DNA from: a virus | Virus record (IMG/VR): IMGVR_UViG_3300037507_000754 | Location: 1 to 64,000 of that record | DNA: 64,000 nt | Strand: one strand, 5' to 3' | Part shown: piece after piece, positions 1 through 6,745 of the stretch | Numbering within the stretch: position 1 is the first letter of the stretch | How the letters are laid out: each line of letters opens with the position of its first letter | Notes under the pieces: generated by a model | Databases searched by the model: none | What the model saw: the letters and a program-made list of their open reading frames with translations, nothing else | What the model was told of the DNA's origin: nothing | Program-made: the position numbers and the translations under genes

Positions 1-38
1 ACACCCGGTCCGCGCCGGGGCTTACTTGACCGCGTCAT
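1..38 (-). CDS. possible start of a further small cassette gene (cut by window edge)
   Basis: An ATG at 36-38 (minus) lies inside the 3' end of the gene at 22-276, 5 bases after a GAGGCG ribosome site. This is the same arrangement that starts the two upstream cassette genes at 276 and 547. Twelve codons stay open to the window edge (MTRSSKPRRGPG). Nothing more can be seen, so this is only a candidate. Confidence 0.25.
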   Translation of the reverse strand, partial: MTRSSKPRRGPG

Positions 39-276
39 ACAACGCCTCGACCACCTTGAACGGCGCTGCTTCGACGTCGATGGTCGTTTGCCACAACGTG
101 TTGTTGGGTAGTATTGCCTCTACCTTCCACGGTGTGTTTGCTTTCCTACTGATCTCGGCAATCATTCTGTAGGGTCCTCCGTCTACCGACTCTCGCAGTA
201 CGTAGGCCAGCAGGCCTGCACCTCCGAAGTCGACCCAGAGTCTGTTGGGTCTTAGTGTGTCACTTAGCAGCGTCAT
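22..276 (-). CDS. hypothetical protein, cassette paralogue 3 (84 aa)
   Basis: I do not recognise the family. It is a small soluble protein ending in APFKVVEALYDAVK. The same ending occurs in the next two upstream genes (260-547 and 531-812), so the three look like tandem paralogues. The ATG at 276 has a GGAGG site 7 bases upstream, inside the last codons of the preceding gene, and the two genes overlap by 17 bases. It sits at the distal end of the leftward operon. Confidence 0.75.
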   Translation of the reverse strand: MTLLSDTLRPNRLWVDFGGAGLLAYVLRESVDGGPYRMIAEISRKANTPWKVEAILPNNTLWQTTIDVEAAPFKVVEALYDAVK

Positions 277-547
277 ACAGTGCCTCCGCTAATTGGAACG
301 GTGGGTCTTCGCTCGGTGGGAGTTTCATCTGGCACGTCATGTCCGAGGGCCAGCGCGGCGTTGTGGTGAGAGTCCACCCAGGCTCCCCCTTAATGCGTGC
401 CAGCACCGCTTGTTGTTTAGCCGTGCCATACCCCTCCGGCATGATGTAGGGTATGTACAGGCTGTAGGCTTCAACGAGCTTGTCCTCGACAGGGTGCCAG
501 CTTCGCCCTTCACCGAGGGCCTTGGGCATGTCAACACACTGCGTCAT
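260..547 (-). CDS. hypothetical protein, cassette paralogue 2 (95 aa)
   Basis: Unknown family. The C-terminus (DPPFQLAEALYDAAK) matches those of its two neighbours, while the N-terminal two thirds differ, as if a constant tail were joined to variable bodies. The ATG at 547 follows GGAGG with 7-base spacing, and this site is part of the coding sequence for the LAEVLYDA tail of the upstream gene. It overlaps the next gene by 17 bases, which implies tight translational coupling. Confidence 0.78.
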   Translation of the reverse strand: MTQCVDMPKALGEGRSWHPVEDKLVEAYSLYIPYIMPEGYGTAKQQAVLARIKGEPGWTLTTTPRWPSDMTCQMKLPPSEDPPFQLAEALYDAAK

Positions 548-812
548 AAAGTACCTCCGCTAACTCAAAGGGTGGATCGTCAGACTCTCTGAGTCTGACT
601 TGCCATTGAATGCCGCCGTTCAAGAACGCTGACACAAACCAGCCGTCGAGAAAGCCAGAGTGTGTCAGTGTCGCCAGCCACTTACCCTCTTCAATACCAT
701 CCGGTTCTTTGTGGTATTCAAACAACACGTATTTCCGTGGGCGAGTGCGGGCTGTAAGTACCCACTCCCGCCCGGGGCGGAGCCCGGGGACGGGCCCATC
801 AGGCTGGGACAT
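531..812 (-). CDS. hypothetical protein, cassette paralogue 1 (93 aa)
   Basis: Unknown family, ending DDPPFELAEVLYDAVC like the two following genes. The frame is open further upstream to 905, but I place the start at 812 (MSQPDGPV) because this gives a 14-base overlap with the end of the VWA gene and avoids an Arg-rich, out-of-character extension. The first of three tandem tail-sharing cassettes. Confidence 0.72.
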   Translation of the reverse strand: MSQPDGPVPGLRPGREWVLTARTRPRKYVLFEYHKEPDGIEEGKWLATLTHSGFLDGWFVSAFLNGGIQWQVRLRESDDPPFELAEVLYDAVC

Positions 813-2013
813 ACAGCGTCTCCCCCACCGGGGCGCGGAGCCCCTTGGTGCTGATGCACCACAGCGTCGGGTGCTTGAGGTCCGCAGGCCACGGCGTGTA
901 GCCATCGGTGAAGACGATCACCGCGTTGGGGTTCAGCCCCCGCTGGTCGATGAAGTTGAACAGGGCCCGCACGTCGGTACCCCCGCCACCCTTGGGCTTC
1001 GTCGCCTTGACGATGTCCTGCACCCGCTCGCCCTCGTAGGACTCATGCGCTGCGACTGCCCAGTCCCAGTAGATCACGTCGACCATCTGTGGAGAGACGG
1101 CCTCGCAAGCTGCGGCGACCTCGCTCAGTGCACGGCGGAGTTGCTCGTCGTCGATGGAGCCGCTGGTGTCTATGCCGATGACGATGCGGTCGACCGCTTC
1201 TGTGTACCGTGATGGCAGGTAGAGATCCTGCCCGAGCCAGCGTCGAGCGGGCCGAGCCCACGTCGACAGGTCGCCGCCCTTGGCGGTGTTGGTCAGCCAG
1301 TCACGCAGCACGTCCTGCCAAGGCACCACAGGCTCAAGGAGAGACGCAATGTCCCGGGACATGCCAGCACCCGTCTTGCCTGCGATCAGCGCCCCTTGGC
1401 GCAGCGCGTTGTCGACAGCCTTGGCCACCTCCTCGGCCTCGGCCTGAGTCAGGGGTGCGGGTCCGTCACCCTCGCCGTCACCCTCGCCGTCCCCATCGCC
1501 CGCCGCAGGCTGGTGCTGGTCGAACTGTTGACCCTTGGGGCCGTTGTCCCCCTTGCCCCCGCCGCCTTGCGGCTTGGACTGGGCCTGTTGTTTGAGCCGC
1601 TTGTACACCTCACCGGTGTCGAGCCCATCGTACTGCGGGTCACAGTACGCGTTCTCCCAGATGGTGATGAACTGCCCGCCCGGGTCCATCGCCTTGAGCA
1701 TGTTGTTGATCACCATATCCTTGGCAATGTTGGACAGTTGCGCGTCGTCCTTGTCGAGCTTGGCCCACGTCGTCATGTGCATGAGCATCACGTGGAAGTA
1801 TTCATGCAAGACGACGAAGCGCAAGAGCCTGTCGTCGCACTGGTTGACGAAGGCTCGGCCGTAAAAGACATCACGCCCGTTGGTTGCCGCAGTGGGTATG
1901 TCGTCTACCACTTGCCACGAACCGACCATCAGGATCGGTGAGATGGCGGTGAAGCGCTCGTCGCGCATGATCTTGCTACGGGCTTTGGTGATGCGCTCTT
2001 CTGCTGTCAGCAT
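799..2013 (-). CDS. VWA-like protein with N-terminal HExxH metallopeptidase-like domain (DUF2201-type)
   Basis: 404 residues. The N-terminal domain holds a zinc-protease signature, HEYFH at 70-74 within VVLHEYFHVMLMH. A low-complexity Gly/Asp/Glu linker lies at about 145-185. The C-terminal half is a von Willebrand A-like domain with a complete MIDAS set: D282-T-S-G-S286, T346 in GGGGTD, and D370 in VFTDGY. This order is that of the DUF2201 (putative metallopeptidase plus VWA-like) family, whose members commonly pair with MoxR-type AAA+ ATPases, and such an ATPase is encoded at 2953-3999. The pair probably acts as a chaperone/remodelling complex in the cytoplasm (there is no signal peptide); the substrate is unknown. 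The start at 2013 has GGAG upstream. Confidence 0.88.
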   Translation of the reverse strand: MLTAEERITKARSKIMRDERFTAISPILMVGSWQVVDDIPTAATNGRDVFYGRAFVNQCDDRLLRFVVLHEYFHVMLMHMTTWAKLDKDDAQLSNIAKDMVINNMLKAMDPGGQFITIWENAYCDPQYDGLDTGEVYKRLKQQAQSKPQGGGGKGDNGPKGQQFDQHQPAAGDGDGEGDGEGDGPAPLTQAEAEEVAKAVDNALRQGALIAGKTGAGMSRDIASLLEPVVPWQDVLRDWLTNTAKGGDLSTWARPARRWLGQDLYLPSRYTEAVDRIVIGIDTSGSIDDEQLRRALSEVAAACEAVSPQMVDVIYWDWAVAAHESYEGERVQDIVKATKPKGGGGTDVRALFNFIDQRGLNPNAVIVFTDGYTPWPADLKHPTLWCISTKGLRAPVGETLYVPA

Positions 2014-2015
2014 GG

Positions 2016-2348
2016 TTAGACTCCTTCGTTGTAGATGCTCTGCAACTCAAGCCAGCGCTCGATGAGCGCCATGTGTTCACCGGACACGGTCCAGTCGTTC
2101 GGATACCCTCCGTGCAGGCACAGCGACATGCCGGGGTGCTTGCGGCTCAGCAGTGTGGTGATGAAGTAGCGGTTGACGAACTGGCCCAAGGGGCCGAACG
2201 TGGCGATGTCCTGCTCGGCGTCGTGGAATTCCACGAGGGGCTCGTCCCGCTCGTGGAGCTGCCCCCCATCCAGGCCGTAGTGCTCGCCCTTGAAGACGAT
2301 ACGCACGGTCCAGGGGCCGATGCGTGCGGTGGTGAGTTGGGTGTTCAT
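2016..2348 (-). CDS. hypothetical protein (110 aa)
   Basis: Unrecognised. A soluble protein with a mixed alpha/beta pattern, an early TVRIVFKGEHYGLDGG stretch and a C-terminal helix (MALIERWLELQSIYN). The ATG at 2348 has GGAGAA 5 bases upstream. It lies between the VWA gene, whose start is 3 bases beyond its stop, and the helical protein at 2390-2908, so it is part of the MoxR/VWA gene cluster. Function unknown. Confidence 0.8.
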   Translation of the reverse strand: MNTQLTTARIGPWTVRIVFKGEHYGLDGGQLHERDEPLVEFHDAEQDIATFGPLGQFVNRYFITTLLSRKHPGMSLCLHGGYPNDWTVSGEHMALIERWLELQSIYNEGV

Positions 2349-2364
2349 GTGGTTCTCCTTCAGA

Positions 2365-2380
2365 GCCCCCGTGAGGGGGC
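2365..2380 (-). promoter_or_regulatory. intercistronic GC hairpin
   Basis: GCCCCC-[4]-GGGGGC inverted repeat between the stop of the gene at 2390-2908 and the ribosome site of the gene at 2016-2348. There is no U-tract, so it is not an intrinsic terminator; mRNA processing or stability is more likely. One of five similar hairpins in this operon. Confidence 0.6.
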
Positions 2381-2389
2381 GGGTTGATG

Positions 2390-2908
2390 TCAGAGGTCGA
2401 TGCTGATGCTCGCGCTGCGCAGCATCTTCCGAACGAGTCGTTCGATGTTGTCCTCGTCGCCGTGCGTGCTGTCCTCCTCGTGCTTCTCGATGGCCGTTTC
2501 GATCAGGGAGTTGATGTCGTCCTCGTCGAAGTGGTTGGCCTGCTCCATGTGGTTGTCGATGGCCTCGGCGATCAAGAACGTAACCGCACCCTTGTCGAAG
2601 TGGTACACGTTATCCTCGTGGCCCTCGATCTTCTCCAACCGCTCCTTGATGTTGTGCAGCTCATCGACGGCGATGTCGCTGTTGTTGGTGATGTACCGGG
2701 ACACCTTCTCCCAGAACCACTCCTGCGAGTTGAGGGCCTCGACCATCCTGACTTCGTCCACGGGAACCGTGACCTCGGTGGTGCGCTCGAAGAGCGCAGC
2801 CTCGGCCAGCTTGGTCTCCAGCGCAGCGATGCGCTCGATCAGGGGCTTGGTTGCCTCGGCCACGGCGGCAGCGATGGCGGTGTTGATGGCGGTGTTGATG
2901 TCAAACAT
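2390..2908 (-). CDS. predicted coiled-coil protein, hypothetical (172 aa)
   Basis: Unrecognised. Acidic and strongly helical. The Ala-rich N-terminus (MFDINTAINTAIAAAVAEATK) is followed by a heptad-like stretch (LIERIAALETKLAEAA), then acidic helices with repeated pattern elements (DEDDINSLIETAIEKHEEDSTHGDEDNIERLV). The start at 2908 follows AGGAGAACTGAC. It sits between the MoxR-type ATPase and the VWA protein and may be an adaptor or substrate of that pair; this is inference from position only. Confidence 0.8.
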   Translation of the reverse strand: MFDINTAINTAIAAAVAEATKPLIERIAALETKLAEAALFERTTEVTVPVDEVRMVEALNSQEWFWEKVSRYITNNSDIAVDELHNIKERLEKIEGHEDNVYHFDKGAVTFLIAEAIDNHMEQANHFDEDDINSLIETAIEKHEEDSTHGDEDNIERLVRKMLRSASISIDL

Positions 2909-2928
2909 GTCAGTTCTCCTAGAGTTGT

Positions 2929-2944
2929 GGGGGCCATAGCCCCC
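2929..2944 (-). promoter_or_regulatory. intercistronic GC hairpin
   Basis: GGGGGC-CATA-GCCCCC (plus-strand view) between the MoxR-type gene and the next gene downstream. No U-tract. It belongs to the same set of intergenic hairpins as 2365, 4703, 5878 and 6757. Confidence 0.55.
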
Positions 2945-2952
2945 GGTTGATG

Positions 2953-3999
2953 TCAGCCCATGATCCAGTTGTTAGCCATACACCAGTTGGTGAATGACTT
3001 GTTGAGTGCAGCGAACTTGGCACGCTGCGGGATACGCAGGAACTGGTTGACGAACACTGCTTGCAGCTCCATCGGCAAGCGCTTCATGTACACCATCACC
3101 GCGTCGAGCGTGTCCTCTGTGGTGCGAGTGATCGCACGGTGCACCAGCATCATGCACATCGTCGGCGTGTCGGGCACCGGGGCTTGGAGCGGGCTCGTCA
3201 CGATGGCCTTCCATGAGGGCAGCTTGTTGCCCATCTGCACGAACACATGCAGGTCAGCGGCGGAGCGAGCGCCGATCAGGCCAGCGAGCAGGCCCCGCAT
3301 GGTGTCGTCGTCGAGGTGCTCGGCGTCGTTGAGCACGCGACCGGCAGCGGTCATGCTGCGCGGAGAGCAGAAGGCCTTGCGGCTCGGGTCCTTGCGGTGC
3401 CAGATGTAGGGGTTCTGGTCCGGGTTGGCCACGGTGTCGTCGTCGGCCAAGGTCTGCGGCGTCTCCTGCACCCACGCCAGCACGGCAGGGTTGCCGTCGT
3501 TTGCCAGCGAGTAGTTGACGTACTCCTCGACGGTGGGCTTGCGCATCGCGATCACCGACATGCGGTTGCGGACGTGGAGCTGGAGCGTGTCACCCACACC
3601 CTCGGAGCTGAGGTTGGTGGTTGCGAACACCACCGAGCCAGCGGGCAGCGGGCGGGTACCGACACGGCGATCCAGCACGACAGGGAGGAGGGCATTCTGA
3701 ACTGACCTCGGAGCCTTGCCAAACTCATCCAGGCAGATGACGACGGGCTGCTCGCCGTGCACACCGAACACCTCGTTGGGGTAGAAGGTGCTGGTCCCCA
3801 TGGCGTGGTTGACCGACGGGATCTGGATGTCACCCACGTCGATCTGCGTGCAGTCGATGTAGACCTTGCGGTGCGTCGGCAGGTTGAGCATGCCGAGGAT
3901 CGAAGACTTGCCCGAGCCCGATGGGCCCTCGATCAGGACGGTGGTGTGCTGACCGACCGCGTTGATAGCGGCGGCGCATTGGTTGATGCTGAGTTTCAT
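2953..3999 (-). CDS. MoxR/CbbQ/CobS-type AAA+ ATPase
   Basis: 348 residues. Walker A is GPSGSGKSS at 25-33, Walker B is VVICLDEFG at 86-94 and sensor 1 is ATTN at 126-129. The region PRSVQNALLPVVLDRRVG between them is typical of the MoxR/CbbQ/CobS clade. Members are ring-forming ATPases that work with VWA-domain partners to remodel or activate proteins, and the partner here is very likely the VWA/HExxH protein at 799-2013. The ATG at 3999 has AAGGAA upstream. A DUF3150-like long helical protein (4728-5663) is also close by, a neighbourhood I recall from plasmids and other phages. Target unknown. Confidence 0.92.
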   Translation of the reverse strand: MKLSINQCAAAINAVGQHTTVLIEGPSGSGKSSILGMLNLPTHRKVYIDCTQIDVGDIQIPSVNHAMGTSTFYPNEVFGVHGEQPVVICLDEFGKAPRSVQNALLPVVLDRRVGTRPLPAGSVVFATTNLSSEGVGDTLQLHVRNRMSVIAMRKPTVEEYVNYSLANDGNPAVLAWVQETPQTLADDDTVANPDQNPYIWHRKDPSRKAFCSPRSMTAAGRVLNDAEHLDDDTMRGLLAGLIGARSAADLHVFVQMGNKLPSWKAIVTSPLQAPVPDTPTMCMMLVHRAITRTTEDTLDAVMVYMKRLPMELQAVFVNQFLRIPQRAKFAALNKSFTNWCMANNWIMG

Positions 4000-4016
4000 G
4001 ATGTTCCTTCGTTTGG

Positions 4017-4136
4017 TTAAAAAGTCTTAGCCTGTTTGCCGTAGCGGTAGCCGTGGCCGTCGCCGTAGCCGTAGCCGTCGCCGTAGCCGTCGCCGTGCAT
4101 AGCGGCTTCAGCCATGTACCAGAAGCCGTGGTTCAC
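4017..4136 (-). CDS. 39-aa Gly-Tyr/Gly-Asp repeat protein (short paralogue)
   Basis: Starts with GTG at 4134-4136, which overlaps the stop of the preceding gene as GTGA, with GGAGG 8 bases upstream. The protein reads NHGFWYMAEAAM, then ten Gly-X units (X = Asp, Tyr, His; one Gly is replaced by Arg), then GKQAKTF. It is a shortened copy of the 83-residue protein at 4415-4666, with nearly identical head, tail and 3' flank. The 4-base overlap, the ribosome site and the conserved ends argue that it is translated. Function unknown. Confidence 0.7.
   Translation of the reverse strand: MNHGFWYMAEAAMHGDGYGDGYGYGDGHGYRYGKQAKTF
4038..4097 (-). repeat. GGCNAC hexamer array, 10 units
   Basis: Coding-strand hexamers of the form GGCNAC, where N is the main variable base, inside the 39-aa gene. 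One unit has CGC instead of GGC. Confidence 0.85.
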
Positions 4137-4396
4137 ATGTAAGTCCTCCACGCATCAGCGTTGCAAGCGATGAAGTGGCAGAGGCGATTGACGGGCACCA
4201 GCACGGTGGGGCACTTGTCCAGTACCGTATCCTTCAGCGGCCCTTCGATGGCGAGTTGTCCGAAGCCTTTCGTCGTGCCCGCTTTGCGGACATTGTGGCA
4301 TGAAGTGATGGCGTAATACTCACCGTCGCGGATGATGTTGCCGACATACACGAAGCCATTGTCAACAATAGCGAGTTGGAATCCGAGGTTTTGCAT
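4133..4396 (-). CDS. hypothetical protein (87 aa)
   Basis: Unrecognised small soluble protein, beta-rich by pattern (FQLAIVDNGFVYVGNIIRDGEYYAI), with three Cys. It lies between the two GGCNAC-repeat paralogues and overlaps the downstream one by 4 bases (GTGA). The ribosome site for the ATG at 4396 is weak (GAAAG). Function unknown. Confidence 0.72.
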   Translation of the reverse strand: MQNLGFQLAIVDNGFVYVGNIIRDGEYYAITSCHNVRKAGTTKGFGQLAIEGPLKDTVLDKCPTVLVPVNRLCHFIACNADAWRTYM

Positions 4397-4414
4397 TTGG
4401 TGTCTTTCGTTTGG

Positions 4415-4666
4415 TTAAAAAGTCTCAGCCTGTTCGCCGTAGCCGTAGCCGTGGCCGTGGCCGTAGCCGTAGCCGTAGCCGTAGCCGTGGCCGTCGCCGT
4501 CGCCGTGGCCGTTGCCGTCGCCGTCGCCGTAGCCGTAGCCGTAGCCGTCGCCGTGGCTGTAGCCGTTGCCGTCGCCGTCGCCGTTGCCGTAGCCGTAGCC
4601 GTTGCCGTCGCCGTCGCCGTCGCCGTGCATAGCGGCTTCAGCCATGTACCAGAAGCCGTGGTTCAC
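4415..4666 (-). CDS. 83-aa Gly-X repeat protein (long paralogue)
   Basis: The GTG start at 4664-4666 has AGGAGAG upstream. An ATG in another frame at this point is followed at once by TGA, which favours the GTG. The head (NHGFWYMAEAAM) leads into 32 Gly-X dipeptides where X is Tyr 12, Asp 10, His 6 and Asn 4 times; one Gly is Ser. The tail is GEQAETF. All X codons are NAC. The composition suggests a disordered or metal-binding, silk-like protein; function unknown. Its plus-strand reading as an Ala-Val repeat is a shadow. Confidence 0.72.
   Translation of the reverse strand: MNHGFWYMAEAAMHGDGDGDGNGYGYGNGDGDGNGYSHGDGYGYGYGDGDGNGHGDGDGHGYGYGYGYGHGHGYGYGEQAETF
4436..4627 (-). repeat. GGCNAC hexamer array, 32 units
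   Basis: 192 bases of perfect 6-base periodicity on the coding strand. The first base of each second codon takes all four values, while the other five bases are constant apart from one GGC to AGC change. A microsatellite prone to expansion or contraction. Confidence 0.9.
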
Positions 4667-4702
4667 ATAGACTCTCCTGTGTTAAACACGTTTATCAATA
4701 AA

Positions 4703-4716
4703 GCCCCCGAAGGGGC
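4703..4716 (-). promoter_or_regulatory. intercistronic UUCG hairpin
   Basis: On the transcribed minus strand this reads GCCCC-UUCG-GGGGC, a very stable tetraloop, between the gene at 4728-5663 and the repeat-protein gene. There is no U-tract after it. Confidence 0.65.
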
Positions 4717-4727
4717 GGGGTTGGAGT

Positions 4728-5663
4728 TCAAAGAGCAAACTTGTCGAGGATGTCGTCCATCGCCTGCTTCGTGGCACGCTGGAGTTCAGGGCTCTCCTTC
4801 AGCGAGTCCATGTCGACGCGGGTCAGCGCCCGCTCCAGATCACGCCGCGCTTCCTCAAGGCGCGGGTCGTTGGTGACGTTGAGATCACTCAACATCTTGC
4901 ACAGCTCAAGGCCCTGCTCCAACATGCTGTCGTAGAGCTTCGGGCGGCGACGCTTTTTAATCTCCACCGACACCACCGTGCCGGTGTCGTCGGTCGTGGG
5001 GACCTCCTCGATCTCGTCAGGGTTGTAAGACAGCACCGCCTCCATCCGCTCACGGACCCAAGACACTTGGTCTCGCACCCTGTTCCACGTGTCCTGCACC
5101 GCACCAGCCACACGCTCTGCCGTGGCACGCTCGTACTGCTCAGCGAGTACCCGCTGAGCTTCGTGGCCGATGTCGACCCGGAAGTCGCCCGACGAAGGCA
5201 GTGGGCTGAGGGATAGCCCGAAGCGGAACTTCGCCGCCACCTCGTCGGCCAGCGGGTACTCGCTGCGGTCGAAGAGCGAGCCCATCTCGAAGGCCTGCTT
5301 GCTGATGGCTGTGCTGTAGGTGGACACGAAGGCCCGCACCAACCCGTCGAACTTGGACTCGTACTCCGCCGCCTTGCCCACGACGTCGAGGTACTGCCTC
5401 GTGGTGATCAGCCTGTTTCCGTTGTCATCCCACGGCAAGGTGTGGGAGTTGAACCAGACACGGGCCTCGCTGCGCAAGGCCTTGATCGCCTCCAGTTCAG
5501 GGCACTCGCTGAACAGGTTCTTGCTGACGGACGCGGCCTTCTTGGACTTGGCACCCTTGTTGGCGAGCACCTCGTCCTTGGTGCGCTTGTCTTGAATGCG
5601 TGCTTCCCACACGCTGATGTTCAGGGAGCCGAGCATGGCGGCGGTGGTGATGTCGATCTTCAT
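4728..5663 (-). CDS. long helical protein, DUF3150-like (311 aa)
   Basis: Largely alpha-helical and charged, with clear helical runs (EAQRVLAEQYERATAERVAGAVQDTW; ELQRATKQAMDDILDKF) and a basic patch KKRRRPK near residue 240. Length and pattern resemble DUF3150 proteins, which I recall being encoded beside CobS/MoxR-type ATPases and CobT/VWA proteins on plasmids and phages. The same trio occurs here (2953-3999 and 799-2013), so it is probably the third component of that complex. The family call is tentative. The ATG at 5663 has GGAG upstream. Confidence 0.75.
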   Translation of the reverse strand: MKIDITTAAMLGSLNISVWEARIQDKRTKDEVLANKGAKSKKAASVSKNLFSECPELEAIKALRSEARVWFNSHTLPWDDNGNRLITTRQYLDVVGKAAEYESKFDGLVRAFVSTYSTAISKQAFEMGSLFDRSEYPLADEVAAKFRFGLSLSPLPSSGDFRVDIGHEAQRVLAEQYERATAERVAGAVQDTWNRVRDQVSWVRERMEAVLSYNPDEIEEVPTTDDTGTVVSVEIKKRRRPKLYDSMLEQGLELCKMLSDLNVTNDPRLEEARRDLERALTRVDMDSLKESPELQRATKQAMDDILDKFAL

Positions 5664-5666
5664 GAC

Positions 5667-5861
5667 TTACTCCTTGACTTTCAGTTGATCACGCACCCAC
5701 AGGGCCAGCAGCCGTGCGTCGGCAGTGGCAGCGTTGACGTGGATGAGTTCTTCGGGACGGTTTGCGAGCGGCTCCGTGTAGGTGTCTACCGTGCGCATGA
5801 CATCGGCAAGCAAGCTGTCGATGTGACGCAGTGCGTCATGTATGTTCTTCGGTGATTGCAT
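5667..5861 (-). CDS. hypothetical protein (64 aa)
   Basis: Unrecognised, predicted all-helical (IHDALRHIDSLLADVMRTVDTY ... ADARLLALWVRDQLKVKE). The ATG at 5861 follows GGAGAGTGAA. Its stop is 3 bases before the start of the DUF3150-like gene, so they are co-translated. Confidence 0.75.
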   Translation of the reverse strand: MQSPKNIHDALRHIDSLLADVMRTVDTYTEPLANRPEELIHVNAATADARLLALWVRDQLKVKE

Positions 5862-5877
5862 TTCACTCTCCGGTGAT

Positions 5878-5891
5878 GCCCCCGAAGGGGC
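5878..5891 (-). promoter_or_regulatory. intercistronic UUCG hairpin
   Basis: GCCCC-UUCG-GGGGC on the minus strand, the same core as the hairpin at 4703-4716, including the following CCCC run. It is placed just before the ribosome site of the gene at 5667-5861. Confidence 0.65.
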
Positions 5892-5898
5892 GGGGTTG

Positions 5899-6129
5899 TC
5901 AGTTGAACGTGATGAAACACACGAGGCATTCCCCGTGCGGGCGGAGTTCGATCATGTCGCCATGATCGACGGTGACGGTGCGCTTGCCCGTCCAACCTAC
6001 GGCGTGCTTGGCACGCCTGACGATGCTGTACCTGCTCAAGGCGTCAGGGGCTTCGAGCGTGGCACGCCTGCACCAACCGTAGTTGGGCTCATGTCCGAAC
6101 GTGTCGGTGACTTCGATGTTGATGATCAC
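5899..6129 (-). CDS. hypothetical protein (76 aa)
   Basis: Unrecognised, beta-rich small protein (IINIEVTDTFGHEPNYGWCRRATLEAP ... GDMIELRPHGECLVCFITFN). I place the start at the GTG ending at 6129: it overlaps the stop of the NinX-like gene as GTGA and has GGAGG 7 bases upstream. A longer upstream reading in this frame overlaps the NinX-like gene and is unlikely. Confidence 0.72.
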   Translation of the reverse strand: MIINIEVTDTFGHEPNYGWCRRATLEAPDALSRYSIVRRAKHAVGWTGKRTVTVDHGDMIELRPHGECLVCFITFN

Positions 6130-6512
6130 TTGAGTTCCTCCGGGATGTCGATGATGCCGCCGAGCTTGCTTGCCACATAGCAGCGCATAGCCGCTACCAG
6201 GGGCGTGGGGCCCGAATGCTGGCGATTGTGTTTGAATCTTTGTGCCTGATCTTTGGCCATGCCGGAGTTGTCTGCCCACCACATAGCGGTCCAATGGTCG
6301 ATGTGCCATGTCACGTCGATCCGCTCCCGCTCGATGATCGGCCCACCTTGGGACCAGTCGGTGGATGGTTTCCATTCTGGGATCGGCGCTTCCTCCAGCC
6401 ACAAGGGCTGGTCGTCGTCGTAATAACAAGAGGCCACAGAGTCTGGCCCCTCACACTTCGCCACCGCCCAATCGAGGGCGGGGCCGATAAGGTCTGATGT
6501 CTTGATCTTCAT
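6126..6512 (-). CDS. ninX: NinX-like phage protein (DUF2591)
   Basis: 128 residues. The opening MKIKTSDLIGPALDWAVAKCEG and the later STDWSQGGPIIERERIDVT are hallmarks of the NinX/DUF2591 family of Proteobacteria phages. The role of NinX is unknown; in lambdoid phages it lies in the nin region. The ATG at 6512 has AAAGGAC upstream. Its stop overlaps the next gene by 4 bases. Confidence 0.85.
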   Translation of the reverse strand: MKIKTSDLIGPALDWAVAKCEGPDSVASCYYDDDQPLWLEEAPIPEWKPSTDWSQGGPIIERERIDVTWHIDHWTAMWWADNSGMAKDQAQRFKHNRQHSGPTPLVAAMRCYVASKLGGIIDIPEELK

Positions 6513-6525
6513 GGTGTCCTTTCGT

Positions 6526-6744
6526 TTACCGGTAAATACCGCCCTTGTTGTTGATGCCCTTCGCCGCTTCGCGTGCGAAGTCCGAGGTGAAGAACATAGG
6601 CCCTTGTTTGTGGGGCGTGAGCACCGTCCAGCTCTTGCGCTCGGCCTTGGCCTCATCCTCCCCGCACCATAGGCACAGGCGGTAGCCGAGGGCGGTACGC
6701 CGGGGGTCGATGTCGTCCCCGCACCGGGGGCATGTGTTTGTCAT
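6526..6744 (-). CDS. small zinc-ribbon protein (72 aa)
   Basis: CPRC near residue 5 and CLWC near residue 24 form a compact CxxC...CxxC zinc-binding pair, followed by a charged helix and a basic tail. A nucleic-acid-binding or regulatory role is plausible but not shown. The ATG at 6744 follows AAGGACTGAC. Confidence 0.78.
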   Translation of the reverse strand: MTNTCPRCGDDIDPRRTALGYRLCLWCGEDEAKAERKSWTVLTPHKQGPMFFTSDFAREAAKGINNKGGIYR

Positions 6745-6745
6745 G

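Noticed and set aside
4436-4627. CRISPR-like or diversity-generating retroelement signature in the GGCNAC array
   Set aside because: A 6-base period has no spacers. Retroelement mutagenesis changes all template adenines, but here the second-position A of every NAC codon is constant, and no reverse transcriptase or template repeat is present.
4376-4876. Plus-strand open frame encoding a long Ala-Val repeat
   Set aside because: It is the complement of the GGCNAC arrays. The minus-strand frames have ribosome sites and conserved ends; the plus-strand frame does not.
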